Positions 20,893 through 32,559 of a stretch of 64,000 nucleotides of DNA are shown here, piece by piece. Position 1 is the stretch's first letter. Each line of letters starts with the position of its first letter. The notes below the pieces were generated by a model. That model ran no database searches. It was not told the DNA's origin and saw nothing but the letters and a program-made list of their open reading frames with translations. This DNA is from Jacaranda mimosifolia (Eukaryota > Streptophyta > Magnoliopsida > Lamiales > Bignoniaceae). The stretch covers positions 29,551,744 through 29,615,743 of the forward strand of contig CM032123.1 of NCBI GenBank assembly GCA_018894105.1. Reading direction: 5' to 3'. Made by a program: the position numbers and the translations under genes.

Positions 20893-23800
20893 TTAGAGGG
20901 AACCCCATCCCCCACCACCTGGAGTTAAAATCTGAAGAATTTCCCCAGCCTGCACCCGGACAGTGTTCTTCCCTCCAAGGTATACCTTGCGTTTGTCTTT
21001 CGTGATAAGGTAATTAGCTCCTCGAGCCCCATCCTTTCCTCCCTTTAGTCCCCTGGGGGCATGCACACGCCTTTCAGACAGAATACTAACAACAACAGGA
21101 CGTATGAATTCTATCTCCCTAACAATTCCATCACCTCCTCTATGAAGTCCAGCACCTCCACTATTCTCCCTCAATCCAAATCTATGTAGTATAACTGGAT
21201 ATCTCTGCTCAAAAATCTCAGGATCGGTCATACGAGTATTAGTCATGTGGCACTGGACCCCACTAGTACCATCCCAGCTGGGGCCAGCACCGCTTCCACC
21301 TCCAATTGTCTCATAGTAACCAAAAGTATTATCCCCAAAGGTTAAATTATTCATGCAACCCTGCGAACAAGCGCAGGCCCGAAAGGCTGTAAGAACAACA
21401 TCAGTGATCCTCTGAGACGTTAGAACATTGCCGCCAACCACTGCAGCCTTATCACTTGGAGAGAGAAAAGAACCTGGAGGAATATATATCTTTACAGAAG
21501 CCAAGCATCCTTGATTAAGAGGAATCTCAACATCCACCAAACAGCGCAGACAGTAAATGACAGCAGCAGCGGTAACTGCCTCTGGGGCGTTCCAATTCCC
21601 GTAAACTTCTGGGCTTGTCCCAGAAAAATCAAAAAATGCTTCTCCTTTCCTTGGATCAATAGTGAGTTTCAAATGTATAACGGACCCATCATCCATGAAA
21701 TCTTCTTCTTCAATGATCACAGAATCTCCAACTTTAGCAGACTCTGAGGAAACTTTAGCGGCAACAGACTTGAGCATTTCTCTCACTGCACCTTCTGCAT
21801 TAACTTGCACATGTTTCATGTATGACTGGACAGTCTCCAAGCCATATTGCCCAATAAGCTCCTTAATAAGTGAAATCCCTCTTTGGTTTGCAGCTATTTG
21901 TGCCTGGAGATCTGATAAATTATCTTGAAGCCTGCGTGTCCCTGGGATACTAGGAGATTCATCAGAAGATGGAAATAGGAGAAGTTGGCAGATCCCTTCT
22001 TCTTGAAAGTTCCCCTTTTCCACAAGCTTGAATGTTTTTATGGCAGCTCCTTCCTCCCATATGAACTTTGAGAATGGTGGCATGCTTCCAGGAGTGATAC
22101 CACCAATCTCTGCATGGTGCCCTCTACTTGCGACAAAGAATACCAGTTTCCCCTTATCAAAAACAGGTGTAACAACAGTTATATCTGGTAGATGGCTACC
22201 TCCAGCACAAGGATGATTTGCAACCAAAACATCTCCTTCATTCAAATTGTCACCCCAATAATTCAGCTGCCACCTGACTGTGCTGGACATAGCTCCTAAG
22301 TGCACAGGAACATGAGGAGCATTTGCAACTAGACCACCGTCAGGACCAAAAAGGGCACACGAGAAATCCAGTCTTTCTTTAATATTTGTTGATATTGAAG
22401 TTCGCTGTAGGGTCCGTCCCATCTGTTCAGCTATTCCCATAAACCTATGGTTGAATATTGAGAGTTGCACAACATCTGCAACTTCTTTTGCAACTTCCAC
22501 GACATTATGAACTGACTCAATCTCAATCTTAATGTTGCTGTATTTTGTAATAGTAGCCTTACAGTTAGGTTCTACTATTACAGTGCTATTACCATTCATG
22601 ATTATGGCAGGACCACAAATGATATGCCCATAAGCCAAATCTTTAAGCTTGAATAGGGGTGTATCGTGCCAGCCATTTCCAATATAAACCTTGTATCGAC
22701 CTTCAATTTTCGGGGTTCTTGAACTAGGCTCTAGAGCTAGAGGCTTAAGTATGTTAGTAACTCCAATACCACGAACTCTAACATCACATATCAGAACATT
22801 CCTGCTTTGAAGTTTAAAGCCATATTCTTGTTGAAATAAGTTTTCAAATTCAACAGCATAATCTCCTCTAGATCCATTTTCATTTAAGGGGCTCTTTACC
22901 ATAATTGCAGTGTCTGTTCCCTCATACCTCAGATTTAAGTATGTCTCAGTTGTAATATTTTCCGCTTTAAAGCCTTGCATTTGCAGCTTCTGCTTTACAC
23001 GGTCCAACAAAGTCACTTCTCTATTAGAGGCCTCCAAGACAGATTCAGGACCATAAACAGCAGAATATGGTTCCTGTTCCTCCTCCACAACATCCGCCAT
23101 TCCCATCCCATATGCACTTAAAATCCCACAGAACCGATGAATTAGTACTTCTTTCATGCCTAAGGATCTCGCAATAGCACAAGCATGTTGCGGTCCAGCA
23201 CCTCCAAAGCAAGCAAGAGCATGGTTCTTAGTCTCATGACCCTTCATCTCCGTCAATTGTCGAATGGGACGGCACATGGTTTCATTTGCAACATTAATAA
23301 ATCCCTGAGCAATTTCCTCCACTGTCATATCCTTTGCTGCTGGATCCTGATTCTTTCTGTAGACATTGATTTCTTTTGCAAGTTTCTCAAACTCAACTCT
23401 AGTTGCATTGATATCTAATGGCTGATCCTCGCTTGGGCCAAAGATTGATGGGAAATAATCAGGAATGATGTATCCTAGGATAAGATTTGCATCAGTAACA
23501 GCCAGGTCCCCTCCCTTACGATAACATACAGGTCCTGGATGGGCACCAACTGATTCTGGACCAACCCTGAAAGCTCCAAACTGAAACTTTAATTTTGATC
23601 CACCGCCAGCAGCGACAGTGTTAATCTCAAGCTGAGGTGCTTGAATTATTGCTCCAGAGATTTGGGTTTCTATAATGTGTTCATAGCTGCCAGCATAACG
23701 GCTCACATCAGTAGATGTACCACCCATGTCAAAACCAATAAGGGGCTTGTATGTCTCAACACCAAAAAGTGTCTGTGAGTATCCAACTACTCCACCTGCA

Positions 23801-24690
23801 GGACCCGACAAAACAGCTTTGTGGCCAGAAAATCTACTTTCGGGTGCCAATCCCCCGTCTGATTGCATAAACAAAACATTCAATTTACCCACTCCCTCAT
23901 CAAACTTAGATATAAATCCTTTTAAATATTCTTTAATAACAGGAGTCAGGTATGCGTCCACACATGCTGTGAAACCCCGAGGAACAGCTCGAACCATGGG
24001 AGTCAGAGCAGATGACAAAGAAACGTGCTTGAATCCCAAACTCATTGCCAATCTTTTAACTGATATTTCATGGTGTGGGTAAGTGTAAGAATGCAGTAAC
24101 ACTACCGCCAAGCAGCTAATACCTTTTCCCAATAGATCTTTAAGCAAAGGCTTCAAAGCTTCCTCATTAAGTGGCTTCACAACCCGGACATGCTCGCCTG
24201 AGATACCCTGAACTATTGATGCAGAAGAATCTGACTTTACTTTCTCCTCGTCAAGAACAAGCTCAACTCTCTCATCAATTTCCACAACCTCCTCATACAG
24301 ATTTGATGGTTTTGATACAGTGAGGTCAAAGATATTTGGCCGGGCCTGATTACCAATCTGCAGCAGATCCCTGAAGCCCCGAGTCACACACAGTGCAATT
24401 TTTTCCCCTTTCCTCTCCAATAGTGCATTTGTTGCCACTGTTGTTCCCATCCTTACCCATTCAATCTTATCTGTGGGCACCTTTGAACTTCGAGGAATCT
24501 TTTGTCCAGTAAATTCTTCCAGAATCCTCCTAATTCCTTCTACTGGGGCATCATCATAATTAGCTGGGTCAACAGATAGCAGCTTCATTACTCGGCCTCC
24601 TGACCTACCAGGAATTTCAGCATAGACATCAGTAAATGTGCCCCCTCTATCAATGCAAAATCTGAGCTTTCTTTCATCAACACTCCCCAT
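20893..24690 (-). CDS. OXP1: 5-oxoprolinase (ATP-hydrolysing)
   Basis: A single uninterrupted frame of 1265 residues, the length typical of eukaryotic 5-oxoprolinase. The cytosolic enzyme opens 5-oxoproline to glutamate using ATP and so recycles glutathione breakdown products. The N-terminal hydantoinase A half shows [15 protein letters not shown] (about residues 11-25), SGPAGGVVG (about 300) and [13 protein letters not shown] (about 318-330), the phosphate-binding motifs of the acetate kinase/Hsp70-like fold. The C-terminal hydantoinase B half (from about residue 730) shows [25 protein letters not shown] and [15 protein letters not shown]. The chosen ATG at 24690 gives [11 protein letters not shown], the family's usual start. 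The frame shows no damage and is flanked by non-coding DNA, so it is the best-preserved gene here. It probably has a leader intron (24783-26455). The symbol follows the Arabidopsis orthologue; orthology was not tested. Confidence 0.96.
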   Translation of the reverse strand: MGSVDERKLRFCIDRGGTFTDVYAEIPGRSGGRVMKLLSVDPANYDDAPVEGIRRILEEFTGQKIPRSSKVPTDKIEWVRMGTTVATNALLERKGEKIALCVTRGFRDLLQIGNQARPNIFDLTVSKPSNLYEEVVEIDERVELVLDEEKVKSDSSASIVQGISGEHVRVVKPLNEEALKPLLKDLLGKGISCLAVVLLHSYTYPHHEISVKRLAMSLGFKHVSLSSALTPMVRAVPRGFTACVDAYLTPVIKEYLKGFISKFDEGVGKLNVLFMQSDGGLAPESRFSGHKAVLSGPAGGVVGYSQTLFGVETYKPLIGFDMGGTSTDVSRYAGSYEHIIETQISGAIIQAPQLEINTVAAGGGSKLKFQFGAFRVGPESVGAHPGPVCYRKGGDLAVTDANLILGYIIPDYFPSIFGPSEDQPLDINATRVEFEKLAKEINVYRKNQDPAAKDMTVEEIAQGFINVANETMCRPIRQLTEMKGHETKNHALACFGGAGPQHACAIARSLGMKEVLIHRFCGILSAYGMGMADVVEEEQEPYSAVYGPESVLEASNREVTLLDRVKQKLQMQGFKAENITTETYLNLRYEGTDTAIMVKSPLNENGSRGDYAVEFENLFQQEYGFKLQSRNVLICDVRVRGIGVTNILKPLALEPSSRTPKIEGRYKVYIGNGWHDTPLFKLKDLAYGHIICGPAIIMNGNSTVIVEPNCKATITKYSNIKIEIESVHNVVEVAKEVADVVQLSIFNHRFMGIAEQMGRTLQRTSISTNIKERLDFSCALFGPDGGLVANAPHVPVHLGAMSSTVRWQLNYWGDNLNEGDVLVANHPCAGGSHLPDITVVTPVFDKGKLVFFVASRGHHAEIGGITPGSMPPFSKFIWEEGAAIKTFKLVEKGNFQEEGICQLLLFPSSDESPSIPGTRRLQDNLSDLQAQIAANQRGISLIKELIGQYGLETVQSYMKHVQVNAEGAVREMLKSVAAKVSSESAKVGDSVIIEEEDFMDDGSVIHLKLTIDPRKGEAFFDFSGTSPEVYGNWNAPEAVTAAAVIYCLRCLVDVEIPLNQGCLASVKIYIPPGSFLSPSDKAAVVGGNVLTSQRITDVVLTAFRACACSQGCMNNLTFGDNTFGYYETIGGGSGAGPSWDGTSGVQCHMTNTRMTDPEIFEQRYPVILHRFGLRENSGGAGLHRGGDGIVREIEFIRPVVVSILSERRVHAPRGLKGGKDGARGANYLITKDKRKVYLGGKNTVRVQAGEILQILTPGGGGWGSL

Positions 24691-24782
24691 TGGTAATCAC
24701 AAGGAAAGAATAATAGCACGCCGGAGATTGTATGCAAGATTTAACTTTGGCCTGTCCCAGGATGACTTCCAGAAATAGCAGC

Positions 24783-26455
24783 CTGTCAAACAATGTAATA
24801 AGAACTACGAGCAGAGAATATACAAGGACAATTAATCATTAAAGTCCCATGCTCATATGATGTAGCGTATGGATGTGTGTTCTGCATGTCTAATTGCAAT
24901 AGATGTGATTTTTGTTCTGATTTAAAATTTCAAGAGCAAACGAATGTATGACATGAAATGTTATGAATTTAACAAATTTTTCTACGTTAGACAAATGAGT
25001 GATATCATTCATTTCATCCACATCAAAATGACTGCATCATTTATAAAGGCATTCAAAGTAGCAGTGCATATTATAGAATTTATAATGCTTAGCTAATTAA
25101 ATTGGAAAATCCAACTCTCAAGCAGGCAGGCAGAGGAGCATGAAGTATTGGCTATGATAAGACACCAACTACAACATATTAACCTCAGAAATTTCCATGC
25201 TCGGGGAAGATTGAGAAAGAGCATTTCAGTTAGCATTTTCTGCCTTAATACAACATTTGTAGGGTTTAGGGAATTGATTCTCATGAAGAAAAATCACATA
25301 ACATGAACATTTTATGTAGCCATTTTCTAGCTTATAAAACATTTCGACCATTTAGGGCTGTTAATTATGTAGCAGATATAAAACCTAAATATGATCTTAA
25401 GTAGAAAATGAATTTTTTTCAAACACTACATACAAACCCTCATCCAGCAGCAATGGTCATGAAAAATAGCATAAAAACCTTTAAGACAAAATTTATGCAA
25501 GATATAGAGGTATAATAACAGCAAAATAACATAAAACCTTCCCTCCAAATGAATCCTAAACAGCATGGAATCAAGCACGTATGTATGTAAATGCATACCT
25601 GTAAACTTACAGAATACCAGTGCAAAGGCATAAAACTTTAGAATCACCCTTAAAAACTGTCAAATCTCAATTCTTATAGAAATTGATTGTTGGTCTCTGT
25701 TTACAAAAGAAATTAACACCCCTTATGGAAATGTTTCAGAAGTTCCATCTGGGATTTATTTATTAAGTGTGACTTTTCACATGTAATAATAATGGTAAGC
25801 GGAAAGAACATGCAAAAGCGTAATGCGGTTGTAGGCCTTGGGAAAGTTCATGGAACCTGTCCCAAAATAATGCCCACAAAAAATATATCGGCAATTGCAA
25901 ATGGTAGTCACCTGAATATAGAATGGATATTTTCCAGTATTCAATACAAAAATAAATGAATAACCCAACCCCCACCTCCACCTCCCCCAAATACGCAACA
26001 CTCAAAGTAAAAAGAAGAAGGAAGAAGAAGATTGAAATAAAGCACAGCATAGAATGTAATAAAGCATTAAGGGTATACTTTAGCAATCTTTACATGCATT
26101 TACGCTTCAACAACATTCAACAAATTTCAATTCAGTGCCCATGTAATTTTACTCAACTTAAACATGCATTAATTAATCACTCATTTCATGCGACAAAATC
26201 AATTTGTATCCTCATAAAAACAGTCACAACGCAGATAGCCAATCCAATTCATCCAGATAATCAAAGTATAAACAGCTATGAGGATCTTTCGAATAAGGAC
26301 CCAACAGATTTGAAGGGGGGAAAAAAGATTAAAAAAAATATCTTGACAGCAATAGCAAAGGCAAATCCTCTGTTCTCGAAAGAAGATTATAGAAACTAAA
26401 TGACAATTCATAATCAAATAATTGGATTAAAGAAGATGATTGAGTGTTAGGGTAC
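24783..26455 (-). other. Probable leader (5' UTR) intron of 5-oxoprolinase
   Basis: On the minus strand a donor CTGTCAG|GTACCC lies at 26456/26455 and an acceptor TTTGACAG|GCTGC at 24783/24782. The acceptor is 92 bases before the ATG. The 1673 bp between are AT-rich and non-coding. Splicing would give a leader of roughly 92 bases plus the first exon. This is inferred from splice motifs only. Confidence 0.5.
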
Positions 26456-26680
26456 CTGACAGAGAAGATTATAATGGAACAGACTACAGAGAAGATTATA
26501 ATGGACTGAAGTGAGGGTTAGCAAGTTGTGACGTCAGTGGAAGCGGATTGTCTTCTGCATCCATCAACGGTTTTGATTTCTCCACGTAATCATGGTCGAG
26601 TCAACGGCTCTTATAAATCACAGCCATTTTTAATTTGGGCAAATTAAATTCAAAAATGTAATAGAAGCTTTGAGTTTTAG
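26456..26680 (-). promoter_or_regulatory. 5-oxoprolinase promoter and first leader exon
   Basis: The minus strand carries a possible TATA element (TTTATAAG near 26611-26618) and an ACGTGG core near 26585. A perfect palindrome TGACGTCA at 26529-26536 is the classical bZIP (TGA/CRE-type) site. In plants such sites often mediate oxidative and salicylate responses, which would suit a glutathione-cycle gene. Whether the palindrome lies in the promoter or the leader depends on the unmapped start site. Confidence 0.4.
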
Positions 26681-27000
26681 TTCAAAATGTCTCCTAAATA
26701 TGAAGTTTAAACCCAAAATATTATCTCTTTTTCATTATCTTTTTATATGATAATCATTATTCAACATTATATAAATATTATATATACATTTCTCCCTCCT
26801 CCCAATATAATACATAGAAAGGAAAAAAGAAAAAAGATAATTTTAAATCTTATAATCACCCCAATAAACAAATTCACTTTATAATAATTTTTAATCACTC
26901 TCGAAATATGAATAAATGTATATCACATACATTTTCTCGGCACACTTTTCAAAAGATTCTCCACAATAGAATCCAAACATAGCCTAATTTGATGCGTTTG
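26681..27000. other. AT-rich intergenic DNA
   Basis: No gene, RNA or terminal-repeat signal was recognised upstream of the 5-oxoprolinase promoter. Confidence 0.4.
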
Positions 27001-27501
27001 GGTGAGCAAAACTCCACGAACTAAATGGTGATCGGTGGTGTGGATCATTAGGGGTTGTCTGTGGCCCCTACCTTCGTACTTATCAGATCATAGTCTACGG
27101 ATATTAAAATCAAATCTAATTCGATGATCCAATAATGATTCATCTAAAAAAAATTTGGTATGTGTTTGACGTTTTTGGGTTTGGACCAATTGGATCGGAC
27201 TCAAAAATGATTCGAGAAAAAAAATAATAAGGTTGGATTGGTTTTCCGGTCAATCTACCTAAATTGGGGAAAATAAATAGGTGACCAAATAACTCAATAA
27301 ACCTGACCCAACTCTACCCAACCCGACCCATCTGAAAAAAAATTGACTAATTAAAATAAAATCTAAATAATATATATCCAAAAATCAAAATTTTAAAAAT
27401 TCAATTACTGAACAATGGTTTGTTATTTTTTGTATTTAGAGTATTCATGGACATGACAAGTTTTAAAGTTATTATGTTTCTTCGACTTTAATGATTATGC
27501 C

Positions 27502-28240
27502 TGATGAGGGTGAAATCCATTGGTAGCTAGATCAAACAGTGATTTTGGGGGGTTCGACCTCTCTGGTTGATATATGGATGTATTTGAGCTGAGTCCTGCA
27601 ATCACGAACAAATGTCAGGCTAGCTAAGGAGCCCTCGGCTTGGTACTCCGACGCTCAAGTTAATGTAGAGTTGGCCAGATATAATGAGCGACAAAGTGAG
27701 GGCTTTGTGTATATATAATGACATATCTTTGAGAGGCTTGGAGTGAGGGCATTTATAGCATTCTCTCAGTGGGAATTTGTCTGAGATGCCCTTAACACGT
27801 AGTAATGGTCTTTGTCCTTGCATGGGGGCCCTTAGGTCATCTCCCACCTTTGTACTATTTAAGATGGTTGCCTCTCTAGGTTTTAGGGACAAAATAGGAC
27901 ACTGCAGACGTGCCTCCTCCCTAATGTGGCAACATGGGTGGTACTGGGGAGGCATGCACCATTAATGCGGAGGCATGCTACCTGTGAGGGCAAATTAATA
28001 CGGAGATGGTTTCGCGCCAAGTCGACCTAACAATGGATTGGCGCATGGCGTAGGGGTCGAACGAGCGATGCGGTCGAAATATCAATCAGCGGCCTTGTCC
28101 ATGGGCGACGTCAATCTGTGTGGTCGATTTGGGTCACCTGACATTAGTAGCATCATTGGGCTCAGGGTATGAGGTGGGCCCGTCGCTACATCCTTGGGCC
28201 TGTGGTCTTTGGGCCGAGCACATTGGGCTATCCCATATCA
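27502..28240 (-). repeat. 3' LTR of Tat-like element A
   Basis: Direct copy of 30163-30921, shortened slightly by indels. The antisense ORF promoter begins about 200 bp inside this LTR. Confidence 0.88.
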
Positions 28241-28451
28241 TGAGTCCTCCTCACTTCTGAATGCTGAATGAGGGAATCAACGAGAAGGATTAAGAAGTAG
28301 TTTATTGAGCGGTTACGAGGGCTCATCGACGAGGGTTTTGAAAGTCAACCCGATTTCGCGCATTTAATAAGCGGTTACATCTTATCCCACGTGGCGCGGA
28401 ACGGCGATTACAATATTATTACAATCGCTTGGATTCCCGCGCTCGCGTGCC

Positions 28452-28459
28452 TATAAATA
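28452..28459 (+). promoter_or_regulatory. TATA box of the antisense ORF, element A
   Basis: CCTATAAATAGGC lies 151 bp before the ATG at 28603. It is followed by CATTTTTACTTTTATTGC, which recurs with one change after the TATA box of the matching ORF in element C. A GTAAGT donor-like site follows at about 28557-28562. Confidence 0.65.
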
Positions 28460-28602
28460 GGCGTTGTTAAAATAGCCATTTTTACTTTTATTGCCTTTGC
28501 GTCTAGCCAACTGTCTTTGCTGCTAATACACTCTGCTTTCAGTTCATCGACAGAGAGTAAGTCCTTTCTTTCACTCTCATCAGTCTTCGTTTTATTGTAG
28601 CG

Positions 28603-28985
28603 ATGTTGTATTTATCTAATTCTGAGGGTAGCCATGGGGGAGATAGCGAGGCTACCCACTCTGATAGGCCTGGGGGTTTATCAGAGGAGTCGAGTAGCTC
28701 GTCGAGCGACAGCTCGAGTTCTAGTAGCTCGAGCAGCGATCGCGGAGGTGTTGAAGTTGGGCCAAGTCAGGTTCCTCCCTCATGGGGTCGATTATTCACC
28801 CTTGACCATTACAGCCAAATAGTGTCCACGATCACTCCGGTTTACCTAAGGCGCATTAGATGTATCACATTCCTCCTGAGTATGAGTTTTTAACACTTGG
28901 GGCTTCTGGTTGAATGCATCGACCCTCGGCTAGTTGCATCACTATGTTTGAGGATGCCTTTAGGTATGGTCTTAGGTTCCCCTTA
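28603..28985 (+). pseudogene. Antisense ORF of element A, N-terminal part
   Basis: It lies antisense to the element. It starts MLYLSNSEGSHGG, runs through a Ser-rich tract (about residues 28-48), then EVGPSQVPPSWGRLFTLDHY and, after a frame break near 28850-28915, CITMFEDAFRYGLRFPL. The last block matches element C at about 56835-56890 (CITVFEDAFRYGLKFSL) and the start of the PF04195-type domain. It stops abruptly near 28985, where gag sequence begins on the opposite strand. Function is unknown; see the fuller copy in element C. Confidence 0.72.
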
Positions 28986-30120
28986 GGTGGTCATGTATCT
29001 CTCTGCGAGGTCGAGGAGCTACTCCATCGATCCTGGCTGCTCGTGTACCAATGCATTGGCACACTCTTTGTGCCTGAGGCCCAAAAACAACACGTCGATT
29101 AGAAATTTGATCCTTGGGCAGTCGATTTTCAACACCTCCGTGTTAAATCTGGTAAAAAAGTCTCAAAGGGATTCCCCTTCATTCTGTTTCACGGTGTGTA
29201 GGTGAGTCTGTGGGAGCTTCACCTTCCTCCTGCTCGTGAACTGGTGCAAAAACTTGTCCCACAACTGATCATACGAATGTATCGACGCTAGTTCCAACTT
29301 AACAAACCAATCCGGTGCTATCCCCTAAAAAGTGGTCACCAGCATTTTGCCATGGATGTACTCATTGTGCCCGTGCAACTGCATCATGTGTTCGAACTGC
29401 AACAAATGCTCGTTTGGGTTCGTTGAGCCATCATATTGGGGTAGACCGGTCAGACTTAGCATTAACAGCAATGCGCTCATCGATAATGTCCTAGATAAAA
29501 GATGAATATCTCTCTCTTTGGAACCTCTGCGACCCTTTCAAATAGTGATTCTTATCTGTATTTCTCCTCGAGATCTCCTCCAGTTGTCGATTCAATTGTT
29601 GGACTTGGTAGGATACTGCCTCCCATTCTTCTCTATCGATTTGGGATACTTTTCTATTCGGGTAGGGTCTTAAGCGCTCGATCCTATCACGCAGCGAGGC
29701 TCGAATGGGTCAAAAGCCGTGATCAACGAAATTTGCAACTTTTTTGTGGGCACGGGTAAGGCCGTTTCCCTCGAAAAATGGCCAGGCTTACTTCGCGCCT
29801 CGAGGGGGGCCTTCTGAACTCTAGTCGATCCAGGTTTTCCCTCGAAGGTCTTTCCTCCGGGGTCGCAGGTTGTGGCGTTACACTGGCAACTGGCTCCGAC
29901 TGCACAATATGTCTATTCAAAGCTGTTGAAAGTTAAGCCAAAATCTGGGCGGATATTTGCTCACTGATGAGCTGCATCAGTTGAGGCATGGTCAGGGTGA
30001 CCACTTGTCCTGACGGGCGCTCAATCCTGGAGCGCCGATTTCTTGCTGAGGTCGAGCAGGGGGAGAGCTAGACCTCCTGTTTTTGTCTCTTCCTGAGGGG
30101 GCTCGCCTAGTGTTCACCAT
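28986..30120 (-). pseudogene. Gag of Tat-like element A, decayed
   Basis: The minus-strand ATG at 30120 gives MVNTRRAPSGRDKNRRSSSP, nearly the same as element C. Several stops follow (for example near 30005). Near 28990-29170 the gag core reads FNTEVLKID and RIKFLIDVLFLGLRHKECAN, matching element C at 50055-50145. Its downstream boundary at about 28985 is the deletion junction. Confidence 0.78.
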
Positions 30121-30142
30121 TTTCGATAGCAGACCCAAGTGC

Positions 30143-30162
30143 TTCCCACAAACGGCACCAAA
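30143..30162 (-). other. Primer-binding region of element A
   Basis: The minus strand reads TTTGGTGCCGTTTGTGGGAA directly after the 5' LTR. Elements B and C have TTGGCGTTGTTTGTGGGAA and TTTGGCATCGTCTGTGGGAA at the same place. The shared form links the three elements. The priming tRNA was not assigned. Confidence 0.65.
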
Positions 30163-30921
30163 TGATGAGGGTGAAATCCGTTGGTAGCTGGATCAAATAG
30201 TAATTTTGGGGGTTCGACCTCTCTGGTTGATATATGGATGTATTTAGGCTGAGTCCTGCAATCACGAGCAAACGTCAGGCTAGCCAAGGAACCCTCGGCT
30301 TAGGCACTCCGACACTCAAGTAAGTGTAGAGTTGACCAAATATAACAAGCAGCAGAGTAAGGGCTTTGTGTATATATAATGGCATAACTTTGAGAGGCTT
30401 GGAGTGAGGGTATTTATAGTGTCCTCTCAGTGGAGATTTTTCTGAGATGCCCTTGACACGTAGTAATAGTCTTTGTCCTTACATGGGGGCCCTTAGGTCA
30501 TTTCCTACCCTTGTACTATTAAGTGGCTGCCTCTCCAAGTTTTAGGAAAAGAATAGGACACTGTAGACGCATCTCCTCCCTAGTGCAGCAGCATGGGTGG
30601 TACTGGGATATGCGCCATTAATGTGGAGGCATGCTGCCTAAGGGCATTTAATGCTGCAGAGATGGTTCTGCGCCAAGTCGAGCTCCCTAGTCGGCAGCCA
30701 AGTCGACCTAACAATAGATTGGCGCGCAGCATATGGGGTGGACGAGTGATGCAGTCAAAATATCGATCAGCGACCCTGTTCGCCAGTGACGTTGATCTGT
30801 GTGGTCGATTTGGGTCACCTGACATCAGTAGTATCATTGGGCCCAGGGTATGAGGTGGGCCTGTTGCTACATCTTTGGGCCTATGGTCTTTGGGTCGAGC
30901 ACATTGGGCTATCCCATATCA
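30163..30921 (-). repeat. 5' LTR of Tat-like element A
   Basis: Direct copy of 27502-28240. In the minus sense it begins TGATATGGGATAGCCCAA and ends CCCTCATCA. A TATA-like CACTATAAATACC near 30415-30425 (minus) would be its promoter. Confidence 0.88.
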
Positions 30922-31210
30922 ATGCTGAATTTTGGATAGATCAAACTTATACTAGATTATAATGTTATAATTTATAAATATGAAAAATAAAATAAATAGA
31001 TCAGGTTGAGTCAATTTTATCAAGTTGGGTTGGGCTGGCTCAGATTTATCAAATTGTTAGGTGACTTGACTAAAAATCAGGCCAACCGAACCTGACGCGA
31101 TCTTTTGTGGGTTAGGTTAAGGTTGAGCCTTTTGGACTTAACATCAGATTTTGTTATATTTGGTATTTTTATGTTATACCCCTACCTCAACTCAATCCAC
31201 CCAACTTGAA

Positions 31211-32559
31211 ATCCCTAGATCATACGACTATGCAATGGGTTCAAATGACGTAAAGACTATTATGGTGATTAATGGCATAGGTCATTAAGGTTGTCTGTGC
31301 CCTACATTTTTTAATATTGTTATTTTAAATTATTTGGTACTTACAATTATTTTTAGTAATAATCAACTTATCGTAAATTTAGTGATTTTAATCATCTTTA
31401 TAATTAACTTATAATTTGCTAACATATCATGAGCAGTAATAAAAAGAGTTTTAATAATTAACAAACGTGAAGGTTGGTGAAATTTATTTATTTAGCTTGA
31501 GGTCTAACAAGATGAATCTCTCAGTGTTGGATTTTTTAGTCTTTGGTACATATTCTACTAAAATCATATTTTATTTTGATGTTTCATGGTAATTATCGGT
31601 GAAAATAATAGTTTCTTAATAAATTTATGGACATTTTTGAATGTTCATAGTAATTGTAATTGTTGATGTAAAGAGTAAATATTTCCTAGTAATATCTTAA
31701 GAAGAAGAAGATTCTATTGTACTTGACGAAGAATATTTTATTGTACTCTCTGAAAAAATATAAAATAAATGTATTCAATTTATGCAACTGATTATTAACA
31801 AATAAGTTTAAATCTTGATTTTTGCCCCAAAAAATCTATATATATATATATATATATATGGAATACTCAAGGGCATCTTATTTAAAAATACCCAAATCTA
31901 TTTGCATTTTGTGAATCAGTCTCCACCCCCATTAATTTTGTGGTTCAACTCCCTATTTTAACTTTGTCTTTTGAGTTCATTTCTTAATCACTTAAATTGT
32001 CCAAAATGCCCCCATCTCTCTCTCTCTCTCGTCTTTAGGTTAGCTTTCTCTCTCTTCGTGCTCTCTCTCTACTATTCTTTCTCCCAACTCTGTACTACAA
32101 CTTTCTCTCGCGAACGGTAATTTCTTCTTGTACCATTGATAATTTATTTCGTAGGAAGAAACCCAACAAAGTCTTATTGTGAGTCCGAGTTTCAATAGGA
32201 AAAAACCTAGATAACTTCATTTATCTTTATTTCATTTTCAGTTTGAATGTTTATATTTGACAGCTAACAAAATCTTCTCAACAAATAATAGAAAAAAGAA
32301 GATAACCTTTCTTCAATTTAAGCTTACAAAAATATTTTCGAGGAGCCAAGATGCTCAAACTCACTATTCAAAAGTTGTGTTTTCAATGGAAAATTTTATG
32401 TCTTATCAAGTTGTATTGTATGTATAATTTGTAGTATAGAATATGTTGTACTATTCATCTAGTGTAAAAGGGATGGCAAATTATTGTTTTTTTTAGCTAC
32501 TGAGCATATTTGTATTTAGAGTTGTCTAGATTCATTTTTCATTTCTTCATAAAGATAAT
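31211..32559. other. AT-rich spacer with microsatellites
   Basis: Contains a (TA)n run near 31838-31858 and CT-rich microsatellites near 32013-32072. No coding region was recognised. Confidence 0.5.

Larger units (their letters stand above)
27502..30921 (-). mobile_element. Tat-like element A: gag plus antisense ORF, pol deleted
   Basis: LTRs of 739 and 759 bp (27502-28240, 30163-30921) begin TGATGAGGG and end CCCATATCA in the plus sense. The flanks ATGCC (27497-27501) and ATGCT (30922-30926) match at 4 of 5. On the minus strand the right LTR is followed by TTTGGTGCCGTTTGTGGGAA, a PBS-like start, then a gag beginning MVNTRRAPSGRD, as in element C (48314-58321). Near 28985 gag passes directly into the antisense ORF, with protease, reverse transcriptase and integrase missing. 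LTR ends (TGATATGGGAT and CCCTCATCA in minus sense) agree with element C. Confidence 0.88.
27001..31210. mobile_element. Possible MITE-like unit split by Tat-like element A
   Basis: The flanks of element A look like two halves of one small inverted-repeat element. The left half (about 27190-27330) contains AACCTGACCCAACTCTACCC, and the right half (about 31000-31060) contains the inverted relative GGTTGAGTCAATT...AAGTTGGGTTGGGC. Joining 27501 to 30927 would restore it. The outer ends are not defined. Confidence 0.35.

Noticed and set aside
23185..24082. Plus-strand frames within the 5-oxoprolinase gene
   Set aside because: Shadows of the strong minus-strand coding frame.
25426..26417. Several short frames of 60-150 codons upstream of 5-oxoprolinase
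   Set aside because: They lie in the inferred leader intron, overlap one another on both strands and show no domain.
28557..28602. GTAAGT...TTGTAG as a leader intron of the antisense ORF in element A
   Set aside because: Both splice motifs look good but the interval is about 45 nt, below the usual minimum for plant introns; noted as a possible relic only.
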